Below are positions 36,901-51,900 of a stretch of 64,000 nt of DNA, in pieces. Position 1 is the first letter of the stretch; each line of letters starts with the position of its first letter. The notes under the pieces were generated by a model. The model saw nothing but the letters and a program-made list of their open reading frames with translations. It was not told the origin of the DNA and did not search any database. The stretch is from the NCBI GenBank assembly GCA_032209605.1, contig JASFXZ010000013.1, positions 9,259,901-9,323,900 on the forward strand. The letters run 5' to 3'. The stretch comes from Mactromeris polynyma (Eukaryota > Mollusca > Bivalvia > Venerida > Mactridae). Position numbers and translations under genes: made by a program.

Positions 36901-39900
36901 TTGTATATACTATACAGTCGGACCTCGTTCAATCGAATTTGTCGGGTCTGAAATTTTACTTCGAATAATACATGGTTTCGAATAGCCCATTTTAATTCAA
37001 CCTGCCTAAGAAGATACATCGGGACCTGATATTATTTCGGATGATACAGAGTATTCGGATAGAAGGTTGTCGACTTAATATGGTCCGACTGTGTATATAA
37101 TATATATAAAATAGAAGGAATTAAGAAAGTAGAAACTGTGTTCTATGCCCAGTTGATTAGTAAGTACGTTCACCATGAATGTCTGTGTCTTACTTTTTTA
37201 CAGAAAATGTGATAGAAGATAATTTATTCTACATTGTCAGCCCCAAAGATGTGATTGTCGCTCGCCCACGAGACCAGGACGACCATATAACATGGCTACT
37301 GGAACATGATGAATACGATGTACGTTGTCGACTCAAACGGTTTTCTGTCGCATTCTTTATTTCACAGGCGATTGTCATGAATTATCTCCCTTTATCAGTT
37401 CTAGAGTTGTCTCCCTTTATCCCTTCTTGAGGTCTCTTCCCTTACCCCTTCTGTAGTAAATGTATATACATGTATATATAGTACTATATGTACTATTTAT
37501 ACTCTATATGCATATACTATAGAAGGGGTAAAGGGAGAGAACTCATGACAATCTCCTGAGCACAGCTTAATTTAGCACAAAAATACATTTTACAGACATT
37601 ACATTTGCGTGTTTGTGAATTACTGCTCTGACATTGGCACTAATTAATAATGTACAATTGTTTTGAAGACATCCATACTCTGGTGTGTATATATATACAG
37701 TATTAACTGACTTTCCATTTAAAGTCCATTTGCCCGGTCGGTCAATGTTTAATAAATGGGTACAAAACACTTTCACCTTTCTGTAAACTGATGATAAACA
37801 TACCCAAAGTTGAAATTCATTACTAACCGCATAATTATGACTTATTACTCGAAAGAAAATGGACCAAAAGTAAAGTTCAAAACTCATTTGTCATTTTCAT
37901 GCATTTTCCACACATAAATTTCCACTATCACACTAAGACCGCTATTCTATGTCTCCGCATCATCGCTTTGTGTCCTTTGATGCCTTAACCACTTGGCCAA
38001 GGGAAACGGTATATTTAATCTTATCATTTTTATTGAATTACTGTTCTATTTTTACAGCAAGCAATGGAAGCAGCCGTCCAACACGGTAAAGAATTAAAGA
38101 AACATAGCGTAAGTTATCTGTGGGGCCTTTTTGATGGGTAATTTGTTAAGGAAACTGGACTTAGGTCTTTATTTGTCGGAATAAATCTATTTATTTGAAT
38201 GAAGATAGAATGCCATGAAATATCATTACGCTACACTTTTTGGTTCCTTATTGTACAAAGATTCAGTTATAGTCGGACCTCATTCATTCGAATTCATCGG
38301 GTCCAAATTTTTATTTCGAATAATTATATGGTTTCTTGAATAGCCTTTTTCAATTTGACGTGCCTAAGAAGATACACCGGGGCCTGATATTTATTTTGAC
38401 TGAAATAAGTTTTTTTCGAATAGAAGGTTGTCAAATGAACGAGGTCCGACGTAGGTACCCTTAGTTCATTGCTCGTTCGCAAACTTCTGATGAATTGCTG
38501 GAAAGAATAATGTTCATCAAACATAGCCATGACTACCCATGCCAGGACCTTTTCAGGAGATTGTCACCAGTTCTCTCCCTTTATCCCTTCTAGAGTTCAC
38601 ATCATTCTATAGAAGAGATAAAGGGAGAGAACTCTTGACACTCTCCTTTGGTTTACATGAAGTTACTGACAGTGAATTTGGTTCTAGTTTCAGGCCATAG
38701 GAAGGAAATTCTTGGATTATCTGATTGAACAGCAGAGATTTGAAGATGCTGCCAAGTTATGTCGGAGAATATTTGGTAAAGACAAGGAGAAATGGGAGGC
38801 TGAGGCTTATAAGTTCGCTAGGATTGGTCAGTTAAAGGTATGGGTACATTCTCATTGTTTTCTTTTTCGATGCAATATTTTAAGTTTGTCTCCATCTTGA
38901 ATAGATAGTTCCTACATTTACAATACTTACCTCCCTTGTTCTGAATAAACGGCCATATTTAATGATAGGCAAATTTCTTCAAGTTTATGAGGAATTTTTA
39001 ATTTGAATGATGATTAAATAATCAGATATAGAAAAAATAACTTCTTCATAATAATGCTTATGTGGGCAGATGGCTCAGTAAGTCGAAGAGAAAGAGGTTG
39101 TCACGTGCAAGTTCTCTTCGTAGTTTCTCAGTTATCACCTATCTGAGAATTACTCCTATAAGGGCTTATCAGTTTTGCCTATCAAAATGGCTGATGATTA
39201 TGAACAAGGGAGGTAAATATTGTAGATGTTGGAACTATCTATACTTATGCTATTAGACTAGGCTGGAATACTGGAATATTCTTAAAATAAGGTTGTTTCT
39301 GTTTATCCAACTAAACAACATTTTTTACCCTAATAACTAGTGATGGGACGACGATTGGTGACAATTGATTAATTGTCAGCGTGAGTTCTGCGAAATCTGA
39401 CCGATTTGGCCATCACTACCTATAACATATTTTCATGGTTTTAAAAATACATCCAACAATTTTTATCCGAAAATATGGTAATCATTTTAAAAAAATACAA
39501 GCTTTGTCCAAGCATAAAATATATCAATAATTCAGTTCGGAAAATGAAACTGGTGTATTTGAGTTAAGAAAGGCTGCTTTGGAAGTATAATTGATTTAAC
39601 TTTAAACTTTCACTGTTTTTCTCTTTATTCAACCTCAATGTTTAGACCACCCCAATAAGAAGACCAGTTTTGAAGGGTCCTAAGAGTGGTCATATATTAT
39701 TGAAGTTTATTATTACTTTTTGGTATTTCTTTTCAGTCCCTAGCTCCATTTTTGCCAAAGGAGCAACCAACATTGAATCCAGCTATATATGAGATGGTAC
39801 TCAATGACTTTCTACAAACCAATTATAAGGTATATACTTTCAAAATATGTTTTATTGTAACATGAGAGGCCGCGGCCGTGGTCCAGTGGTTAGTGCGCTG

Positions 39901-42900
39901 GACTTGTAACCGGGAGATCTGGGTTCGATTCCCGGTCGCGGCAGGTCATACCCTTCCATGAAAATTTGACAAAAATGTCGATTTTCCTCCACATGTGGAG
40001 AAGTTGCCGGCTCCTTGTGGAAGGGTAAGTTAGTACTGGTAAGAATTCAGTCCAGGAAAAACTGGTTAGGTGAACCGGCCGCCGTATATAACTGAAATAT
40101 CGTTGAGGAACGGCGTTAAACCCGATGAAACAAACTGTAACATGAGAAAAAATATATTGTATATTTGTATATATTGGCCCAAGTTTGTTAGTAGGTGCTG
40201 GTATAAATAGTCTTCTTTAAACGAACATTGTTTTATGTAGGTACCATAACTTTTAGACAGTTATTGATTTTTGTCACAGGAGATTTCACGAGTTCTCTCC
40301 CTTTATTACTTCAAGAGTTATCTCCCTTACAGAGTTCTCTCCCTTTATTCCTTCAAGAGTTATCTCCCTTATAGAGTTCTCTCCCTTTATTCCTTCAAGA
40401 GTTATCTCCCTTACAGAGTTCTCTCCCTTTATTCCTTCAAGAGTTATCTCCCTTATAGAGTTCTCTCCCTTTATTCCTTCAAGAGTTATCTCCCTTATAG
40501 AGTTCTCTCCTTTTATTCCTTCAAGAGTTATCTCCCTTATAGAGTTCTCTCCCTGTGATTTTCATAACATAACTTACGGCGTAGACTGGTAATAACACCC
40601 ATGTATTATTTTCAATAATACGCTAGTGAAATAACACCTCACATGCATGACGTCGTAACAAATGTGACATAGATGTGCTCCAATGATATTGACATTGTTA
40701 AATATTTATTTTGTATAAAATATGACATTTTATTTCATTGACAATTATCATCTTCTTAATTTGAATAATGTCTGTAATATAATCATTTAAACTCTTATCT
40801 TGTGGTTGAAAAATAAAATTGTCGGAACTGTTTATGTTGTGTCAGCGTTTGTTTACCAAAGACCAAATTGTGTATAGTATAGTTTATGTACCTCTGTGGA
40901 AATATATTGAATAATTATCAGCTGTACCAATTGTATTCCTATTACTTTTCAGGTGTTTTTGCAACTCATCAAAGAATGGCCATTCACATTGTACAAAGTT
41001 CAGGCTATTATAGAGGTGGTCGTCGATCGTTTAGACAAAGATCGGCAAAATAAGGACCTACTACATGCATTGGCTGAATTGTACGTTTGATCTGAAAAAT
41101 GCAATAATTTGTACCTTGGTGATTTTTTCGTAAATTTATATATATTTTTAAGTCTATTTTAGGATGTAATGAAAATAATACCACAGGAGATTGTCACAAG
41201 TTCTCTCCCTTTATCCCTTCTTCAAGGGAGAGACATACATGTATAAATGACATCATTAAATATTGAAACGTTCAGCTGGGAAATGTTATTAACGAGTAAA
41301 AAAAAAAGAAAGATAAATAAATGAAGCATGAAATTTAAAGAGTTTTTGCATGTTTTGGTGTAAGATCGAGTTATTTCACATGGTGAGCACTGGGACTCAA
41401 ATTTTCTAGACCGTGAAAAGATTCCATCTGCTGCTCACTAGATGAAATAACTTTCGATCTTACACCAATAACACACGATTATCCTCTATACATTTCGATT
41501 ATCCTCTATACATTTCGATTATCCTCTATACATTTTGATTATCCTCTATACATTTCGATTATCCTCTATACATTGCAGGTACGGTTATGAAAGAGCATTT
41601 GATAAATCATTAGGAATTTATCTCAAGTAAGATTTTATATTCTTGATAAATATATGTCTGACTATACACAATAATCCTTTGTTGTGAAGCTACATGTGCT
41701 CCGTTCAAGTAAGCTCGTGTCTTGATTGGTATAAATGGAGCATATTGCTTGAGTGAAATTTAATGAAAAAGTAACTCCGTTTCGTTTAATAAATTGGGCC
41801 GCACTGCTAGCTCAGTTGGTAGAGTACTAGACCGTCATCTGGCAGATCTGGGTTCGATTCCCCGTCAACTATTGACATCATATAAATGTATGCTTTAGCC
41901 CACCTGACAAGCTCAGTTTGTAGAGTGCTTGACTGTCATCCGACAGATCGGGGTTCGAATCCCGGGGATGGTAGGCTATGTTCTTCCGTGACATTGGCTA
42001 CGGTCATGTTCCCACACGATGAGTAGTTGTATTCTAGTTAGCAATTTATGTCTGTTGTTAGTACTGGTTGATAATTAATCCCAGGAAAACCAGTTAGATC
42101 AACTGGCCGTCGTATATGACAGAAAAATTGTTGAAAAACAGCGTAAAACTCGATGAAAAGAGACAAAAAAATTTATGATAAATTCATTCATTTATGATAA
42201 CAAATGCAATAAAATGGTCTATATTATAAGTTGTGATATTTACAATTTCTTGATTAATTAACTTTGTTTCATCATTTGTTATTTCATTTAATTATAAAAA
42301 ATAGTAAGCGTGTGTTATGACATGTTGTTGATGTCATTTATGATTTAAAAAGATTTTCAAAGTAATATAGTGTATCGATGGATATAAGGTTTTTGAATCA
42401 GAGATATCTGGGGCATTATTCACATATCTGTACATAAACATATTCTGATTGAATGAACAGTTACAATTGTCAGGGGTGTCATTAAGAGTCGGTAGCCGGT
42501 AAAATTACCTGGTAACAGGCTGTCAAGCGGTCCTTATTTTCCTTATTTTTTTCCTACTTTTTTGTCTAAAATTCCTGAAATTTCCTACTTTTTGGGTTCG
42601 AATTGTATACTTCACAGAGACCTTATATTAATATAAGTAGTAGGATCTTTTTAATTGGGAGTGCATAGAAGACTGGAATCATCTTGATGAGACTGTACAG
42701 ACTGGGAGGGGGGGGGGGGGGGAGACTGTGGGCCTGTGGCTGCTTACTTAATGATCATGCCAAAGTTAAAGATGTATAAGAGTCAAAAGACCTGTCTATG
42801 CAGTCTCGTCAAGATGTTTTCTAGTTAGCAATTTATGTCTTTGAGTAATGCAAAGTTCTGCACAACGGTATGTAAAACCTCCAACTTTTTGGTAAATTTT

Positions 42901-45900
42901 ACTCCTTCTTTTCTCCTAATTTTTGAAAGAAGTTCACTTGACAGCCTGAAGTAACTTAAGCATCATCACCTGGCTACTTTTCTTGTTGAAATGATCATAA
43001 TTAAGGGGAGTACCCCAATACCCCCGCCTATTCTTGATGATTTCCCTGCTTATCCCAATATTAGTGACACCCCTGATTACATACACACATACTTATTTAC
43101 GAGGAAAATAAAAACATATCCCCTTCAAAAAAAAAAAAAAAAAAAAAAAATATGAGTGACAATCCTGATTACATACACACATACTTATTTACGAGGAAAA
43201 TAAAAACATCCCCTTCAAAAAAAAAAAAAAAAAAAAAAAAAAATTAGTGACACCCCTTGATTACATACACACATACTTTTTTAATACGAGGAAAATAAAA
43301 ACATATCCCCTTCCAAAAAAAAAAAAAAAAAAAAAAAAAAATTAGTGACACCCCTTGATTACAATACACACATACTTATTTACGAGGAAAATAAAAATAT
43401 ATCCCCTTCCAAAAAAAAAAAAAAAAAAAATATTAGTGACACCCCTGATTTTTGAACTTGTTGAATTCTTATTGATGACAGTAAAATATGTAAATTAATG
43501 TTTCCTGTAACAACTTATTCTCTCTTTTTTACAGATTGAAGGATAATGATGTGTTTGTTCTGATACACAAACACAGTCTGTTTGAAGCTGTTAGTAACCA
43601 AGTCGTCAAGTTGATGGAATTAAACGAAGAACAAGCGGTTACCATGTTGATCGACAATGTTGAACACGTGCCTGTAAGTAGTATTGTCCATCTTAATATT
43701 ATGGTTACCATGTTGATCGACAATGTTGAACACGTGCCTGTAAGTAGTATTGTCCATCTTAATATTATGGTTATCATGTTGATCGACAATGTTGAACATG
43801 TGCCTGTAAGTAGTATTGTCCGTCTTAATATTATGGTTACCATGTTGATCGACAATGTTGAACATGTGCCTGTAAGTAGTATTGTCCATCTTAATATTAT
43901 TATTAAAGGCAGGTTTTATAGCTGGTTTGTAACCCAGAAACTCCAGGGGCCTTGTAGCACTAGGTAGAATTTTATTTTTCCCACCTCTAAAAAATGCGCC
44001 TATATGACAACATATTCTGTATTGTACATGTACATAAGATTTTATTGAAATAAATAATTGAAAAAAAAAAAAAAAAAATGCGCCTTAGTTCTTACATAAA
44101 AAAAAATATATACATTTAGTTTGTTTATATATTTTAGGTTGAGAAAGTAGTGAGACAATTGGAAAAACATCAAAGATTTTTATATGTTGTAAGTATTATA
44201 TTAATCACTTTTTAATAATAATAATAATAAACTTTTTTTGAAGGTAACACATTAAGATATATACAGTCAAACCTGTCTGTAAAGACCACCCATGGGAACA
44301 GCAAAATGTGGTCTTTGTTTACAGGTGGTCTCTATTAACAGATTAAATATCATTGAAAATGGTCTGATGGGAGATAAAATTGGTGGTCTTTGCAGACAGG
44401 TTTTGCGATAGTGGTCTTTGTTCGCAGGTGGTCTTTAACACAGGTTTGACTGTATGCAGATAAAAACATACATAAACTTATCTCACAAGAGGAAAAAAAG
44501 GGGCATAAAGTGTAAACCTTGTTCGTCCAAAAAATTGGTTTCCTATCTATAACTCTTGAAATGATGAGTGGATTCAGTTCATATTGGGCACATAAGCACG
44601 GGATTATAAAATACTGGTCAAGTTCGATTTCAATTACATTCTACCAATTTTTGGGGAAGTTATGGCTCTTTTTTACTCAAAAAATTGGTTTCCAATTAAA
44701 AACGCTTGAAAAGCCCGTAGACACATCTAGTCAATTTCTATGCTAGACTTCTTTAGGCTGTTAAATAGTTTTTCAACTGTATTTATTCAACTGTAAATAC
44801 CGGTCAAGTGTGATTTTGATCACAATTCACCAATTTCTGGATGAGTTATGGCCCTTTTTGACCTATAAAAATTGGCTTCAATTGGTCCATTTCTATGCTA
44901 GACTTCTTTATGCTGGTAAATAATTTTTCAACTGTATTTATTCAACTGTAAAATACCCGGTCAAGTGTGATTTTGATCACAATTCACCAATTTCTGGATG
45001 AGTTATGGCCCTTTTTGACCTATAAAAATTGGCTTCAATTGGTCCATTTCTATGCTAGACTTCTTTAGGCTGGTAAATAATCTTTCAACTGTCTTTGTTC
45101 AGCTGTAAAATACTTTCAATGACAATTCAACAGTTTTTGGCTGGAGTTATGTCCCTTTTTGACATAAAAAATTGGTTTTCAAACAATAATGCTCGGAAAG
45201 CATGTAGAGGTGGCAACTTCGATTCCCGGTCGCGGCAGGTCATACCCTTCCATGAAAATTTGATAAAAATGTCTATTTTCCTCCACATGTGGAGAAGTTG
45301 CCGGCTCCTTGTGGAAGGGTGAGTTAGTACTGGTTAGATTTCAGTCCAGGAAAAACTGGTTAGGTGAACCGGCCGCCGTATATAACTGAAAAATTGTTGA
45401 GAAACGGCGTTAAACCCGATGAAACAAACATGAAATTGGCTTCCGAACAATAATGCTCGAAAAGCCCATAGCAGTGAAAACCATATCATAGTCAATTTCT
45501 GTACAAGTCTCCTTTATGCTGTTAAATGATATTCTTTCAACTATATTTCTTTTCTATTTCAGTACTTAGACAGATTAGCCATGAAAGACCAGCAAGCAAT
45601 TAAGAAATACGCTGATCAGATGGTTTCCCTGTACTCGGAGTTTAATCGAGCCAAGCTTCTACCATTCCTGAACGGCAGTGCTCAATATACGTTGGACAAG
45701 GCTTTGAATGAGGTGAAAGTTCGTGGTTTCAAGAAAGAACAGGTCTTTTTACTCGGTGAGCAGATACGTCGTTCATTGGCTTTTACTTCTTTAAAACTGG
45801 TCTTCTTATTAAGGTGGTCTTAATATTGAAGATGAATAAAGAGCAAAACAGTGAAAATGGACTTGAAAATTGGGTTCTTAGTTTTTAGGTGATCTCATTA

Positions 45901-48900
45901 CTAAGGTGGTCGTTAGGTGAGGTTTTAGTATTTTTACTGACAGTTCCAAGACTGTAATTCGCTGTATGGTTATTATTTCTGTTTGTGTTTTGAATGTATT
46001 TTATATTTCCCTTTTCCCTGTGCAATTCTGTAACTTTATATAGAGTTCGGGTTATTTCCTGTTCAGTTTCGGCCTATTGCTGCCAGCCATCTTGACTTGT
46101 CCTGTGATCTTTTCCATCCATTAATTCCCCCCTCATTCACTGTCCACTTTGATTCTCCTAGTTATTCCTTGTGGGTCTGCCAGGCCATTCCTTGTGCCTC
46201 TGTTCCTTAACGTATGTACCCTTTAATCTCCTCAAGTGCATTATGTTTTATGGATTGTTGTTTTCCCGGAGGTCTGCGTGGGGAGGCACTGTCTTATGTA
46301 TGTGGGGAGGCACTGTCTTATGTATGTGGGGGAGGCACTATCTTATGTATGTGGGGGAGGCACTATCTTATGTATGTGGGGGAGGCACTATCTTATGTAT
46401 GTGGGGGAGGCACTATCTTATGTATGTGGGGGAGGCACTATCTTATGTATGTGGGGGAGGCACTGTCTTATGTATGTGGGGAGGCACTGTCTTATGTATG
46501 TGGGGGAGGCACTATCTTATGTATGTGGGGGAGGCACTATCTTATGTATGTGGGGGAGGCACTATCTTATGTATGTGGGGGAGGCACTATCTTATGTATG
46601 TGGGGGAGGCACTATCTTATGTATGTGGGGGAGGCACTATCTTATGTATGTGGGGGAGGCACTATCTTATGTATGTGGGGGAGGCACTATCTTATGTATG
46701 TGGGGAGGCACTATCTTATGTATGTGGGGAGGCACTATCTTATGTATGTGGGGAGGCACTATCTTATGTATGTGGGGGAGGCACTATCTTATGTATGTGG
46801 GGAAGCACTATCTTATGTATGTGGGGAGGCACTATCTTATGTATGTGGGGGAGACACTATCTTATGTATGTGGGGGAGGCACTATCTTATGTATGTGGGG
46901 GAGGCACTATCTTATGTATGTGGGGAGGCACTGTCTTATGTATGTGGGGAGGCACTATCTTATGTATGTGGGGGAGGCACTATCTTATGTATGTGGGGAG
47001 GCACTGTCTTATGTATGTTGGGAAGCACTATCTTATGTATGTGGGGAGGCACTGTCTTATGTGTGTGTGGCGTTCCTTGAAGCTACTTAATCTCTCTCTT
47101 TTACTGCATATGTACATTTAGTTATGCTTTCGTCCCTTGATTTTTGCTGCGTTTAGAAATTTCGCCGAGTACATGACAGTGTTGTTTGAATTTAATCCTC
47201 GATTTTCTTGAACTTCAGTTCGTACTGGTGACACACAGAACGCCCTACATCTGATTATCGATGAGCTACGAGACGTAGACCAAGCTATAGAATTCTGCAA
47301 GGAACACAATGAAGAAGAACTATGGGAAGATCTTATTCAACATTCCTTAGATAAACCTGGTATGTATTGCGGGTGTCACGTTATGTCTGAAGTGTACCAT
47401 GATATATTGCAATACTTATATATATATACAAATGTTTTATTAAATACTGACTAGTTTGGTAAATTACTGAATAGTTTGGTAAATTACTGAATAGTTTGGT
47501 AAATTACTGACTAGTTTGGTAAATTACTGAATAGTTTGGTAAATTACTGACTAGTTTGGTAAATTACTGAATAGTTTGGTAAATTACTGACTAGTTTGGT
47601 AAATTACTGAATAGTTTGGTAAATTACTGAATAGTTTGGTAAATTACTAACTAGTTTGGTAAATTACTGAATAGTTTGGTAAATTACTAACTAGTTTGGT
47701 AAATTACTGACTAGTTTGGTAAATTACTGAATAGTTTGGTAAATTACTGACTAGTTTGGTAAATTATTGAATAGTTTGGTAAATTACTGACTAGTTTGGT
47801 AAATTACTGAATAGTTTGGTAAATTACTGACTAGTTTGGTAAATTACTGACTAGTTTGGTAAATTACTGAATAGTTTGGTAAATTACTGACTAGTTTGGT
47901 AAATTATTGAATAGTTTGGTAAATTACTGACTAGTTTGGTAAATTACTGACTAGTTTGGTAAATTACTGAATAGTTTGGTAAATTACTGACTAGTTTGGT
48001 AAAATATTCAGTAATTTCATTAAATAAGTAGTTTATACTCATTTACTTTGTGTATATGTATTAAATTGTATAAAATGTTTATTTGTCTTGCAGATTTTAT
48101 AAGAGGTTTGTTAAACAATATTGGAACGCACGTTGACCCAATTATTCTCATCCGACGTATTCAGACAGGTATGGAGATACCTGGACTTCGGGATTCTCTA
48201 GTCAAAATTCTACAGGATTATAACCTTCAGGTAAGTTAAGTAAATATACCTCTTTTTTTCAACAACATTCTGTCCGAATACTTGGCATCATCCGACATAA
48301 AGATCAGGTCCAGATGTATCTTCTTATGCATGAAGAATTGAAATGGGAATTGAAAACTCCATGGGGTCGAAGAAAACCAGGTTATTAGAATAGTGTGTGT
48401 TGTTGGGCGGGCGGGTGTCAAACTGGGGGTTTCCGCCAAGAACTTGAGTTCCGTTGATCAAATTGTAACCAAACTTGGTGTATAGTAAGAGCATATGGAG
48501 AGCTCGCTTGCAATTGCTTTTGGGTTCGTTCTGCCAAAGGTCACCATTACTAAAAATAGCAATTTGGTTTCTGGCGAATAACTCGAGTTTCGTTGATCAT
48601 ATTGACAGCAAACGTGGTGTATAGTAAGAACATGTAGAGAGCTCACTTGGGATTGCCTTTGGGTTTGGTCCATCAAAGGTCAAGGTCACCATTACTAAAA
48701 ATATCAATTTGGTTTCTGACGACTAACTTGAGTTTAGTTGATCATATTGGCATCAAATTTGGTGTATAGTAAGAACATGTGGAGAGCTCTCTTCCGGATT
48801 GCTTTTGGAATAGTTCCAGTAAAGGTCAAGGTCACCATTTCTAAACTCAGCAATTTGGTTTCCAGCAAATAACTTGAGTTACGTTGGTCATATTGACATC

Positions 48901-51900
48901 AAATTTGGTGTATAGTAAGAACATGTGGAGAGCTCACTTGGGATTGCTATTGGAATAGTTCCGTCAAAGGTCAATGTCACAATTTCTAAACTTAACAATT
49001 TGGTTTCCGGCGAATAACTTTAGTTTCGTTGATCATATTGACATCAAACTTAGTGTACTAAGAAATGTCGAGAGTTCGCTTGGGATTGCTTTTGGGTTCA
49101 TTCCGTCCAAGGTCACTTAAAATTTAAAAATCAGTTTCCACTTAATATCTTCGCTGTGCGGGGGTGTATTGACATCAAACTTGGTGTATAGTTGTTGCAT
49201 ATATAATATATATAATATATCTAAGTGTGAGTGTGTGTATGCATGTATCACCTATGGCACCTTTGCAGCATTGATGATCATCATGTATTCATTATACAAA
49301 TTGAGCCTTGGTTACAAATAACTACGTACTAAACCTGGTTTGTGGGCATTGCCCATTTCTTGTTGTTTTTTTAAAAGTAGTCTGTTTCAGTGAAAGTATC
49401 TCTTTGATAATTTCACTGTGAGTTGACTGGATAATAATTCACCATTATTCTGCACTAAACCACTAGAAAGCATTAGATCAATATCGGATATTACACGATA
49501 GATCATAAATTGCGTAATTTATTTCTTAAAATTGAGCCTATGATGTAATATAATAAATACTATAATTGTTATAAAGCTCTCTGTTCCTCCTGTACATGAT
49601 ACTAGAAGAAATGTAAAACGTGAGAGAACTCATGACAATCTCCTGTGATTAAGTTGCTCAAAGAATTACGTTTATAGGGAATTATTGATAGGAGATTGTC
49701 ACAAGTTTTCTCCCCTTTCTATATATAGAATGATGTAATAAAATAAATGCACATAATACTAGAAGTAATATAGAAAGGGGAGAGAACTCATGACATCTCC
49801 TGTGATTAAGTCGCTCAAAGTTCTCTCCCCTTTCTATATAGAATGATGTAATATAATAAATGCACATAATACTAGAAGTAATATAGAAAGGGGAGAGAAC
49901 TCATTACAATCTCCTGTGATTAAGTCGCTCAAAGTTCTCTCCCCTTTCTATATAGAATGAATATAGAAGGGAAAGAACTGTGCTTCATGACTAAATTTTT
50001 TTATTATTTTAGATGTCATTGAGAAAAGGCTGTAAGACAATACTTGTTGCTGATAGTTTCAATTTGATGAACAGATTGATCAAAACCCAGAGAAAAGCAA
50101 TATCTGTGAACAGTATGTATATATTGTCTTTATTACATGTATAATCCAGTTTAAGTTGTTCAGTAGAACAACTAGTTCTTTGGCAATTTCCTACACTTGC
50201 ATTGCCTTAATACGAAAATTTGTTTTTCTGGAAGCGGCGCAAGAATAATAGTTAAGTAAATCGGTTAAAAAATAGTTCAACATCTGAGCGTAACCTGCAT
50301 AACATACTCCATACTTGTAGTAATCTTTACTGTGCAATTAAATTTAATGGTTCAACAATGGACAATAATAATTCACACTACATGTATCTGTGGATCTGCA
50401 AGTGTTGAATACAAAACCAGTGTTCATTACCCAACAACTGCAGGGCTTTCAGTGCTTTGATTATTTACTTGAGAATTGTTGTAAACAAGGTTGTGAGGTG
50501 ATCAGCCAATGAGGACAAGTTTTACCAAATATTGACCTATAGACACGGTGTATACAACAGCACTGCTATCAACTAATTTTGAATTGACTATATTTGCTTC
50601 ATATGTTACATAAATATATTTTTATGTAAATGTACTTGGTTAACTAGTCAGCTCAGCCATTTTTTATGGAAAATTAAGGGCTGATATTTTGCCCCATTCC
50701 CCAAAGAAAAAAGTATATATTTTTAGAAAGAATATTCCCCTGCAGTAAAATTATTTAAAATTTTAGACTTATAAAAAACCAAATTTGGTGATTCATAATG
50801 CATATTTCCCTATATTTCCCCACCATACTTCCCCAAAAACTGAAAAACATGGCTGCAGCTATTTGACGAATTTCTTCTCAACAACTATTCAATGTGATGT
50901 ATGTATTGTGTTACGCAAGCTTTGTGATAATTCTGGGGAAAGAGTAGAAATGAAAATATAGAATATAAGTCAAAATTAATGGCAATGTTTTCAATCTTTT
51001 ACATACACATGTTTTATATGTAGTCAAGTGTGAAGGGGTGTTTTATTTCCAATCATTTATTAAATATTATGACAATAATGCAACAATTAACTGATAATGG
51101 CCTTGTTTTCATTTTTTAGGTGGTTATATCTGTCAGATTTGCCATCAAAGAATTCTTGTAGCAGGTAAGTAATGCCTTGATATTCAGAAAACCTGGCGGT
51201 TACATTTAGCTGAATGTCTAGAATAAAATTGTTCACAGTGGCCACTGCTACCAAAAAGTATGGCATTTAGAGTAAACAATTATTGACAAACAACTGAGTG
51301 TGGGAACAAAACCCATTTATAGTGCCTCCGCCAGTTATAGTGCCTCCGCCATTTATAGTGCCTCCGCCAGTTATAGTGCCTCCGCCAGTTATAGTGCCTC
51401 CGCCAGTTATAGTGCCTCCGCCAGTTATAGTGCCTCCGCCAGTTATAGTGCCTCCGCCAGTTATAGTGCCTCCGCCAGTTATAGTGCCTCCGCCATTTAT
51501 AGTGCCTCCGCCATTTATAGTGCCTCCGCCATTTACAGTGCCTCCGCCATTTATAGTGCCTCCGCCATTTACAGTGCCTCCGCCATTTACAGTGCCTCCG
51601 CCATTTACAGTGCCTCCGCCATTTACAGTGCCTCCGCCATTTACAGTGCCTCCGCCATTTATAGTGCCTCCGCCATTTACAGTGCCTCCGCCATTTACAG
51701 TGCCTCCGCCATTTACAGTGCCTCCGCCATTTACAGTGCCTCCGCCATTTATAGTGCCTCCGCCATTTATAGTGCCTCCGCCATTTATAGTGCCTCCGCC
51801 ATTTACAGTGCCTCCGCCATTTACAGTGCCTCCGCCATTTATAGTGCCTCCGCCATTTATAGTGCCTCCGCCATTTATAGTGCCTCCGCCATTTACAGTG

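Noticed and set aside
37935..38015. tRNA-Leu/Ser-like sequence on the - strand
   Set aside because: Only an A-box-like GGCCAAGTGGTTAAGGC is clear; no paired acceptor stem or B box.
39868..39945. tRNA-Thr(TGT) gene
   Set aside because: The tRNA-like part is the head of a SINE with a body, tail and target duplication, repeated at 54795 and 61686.
41797..41980. tRNA-Asp genes
   Set aside because: Stems are imperfect and the second is followed by a SINE body; treated as SINE heads.
46171..47121. Three overlapping frames of nearly 300 codons
   Set aside because: Product of the 22/23-bp array in intron 20.
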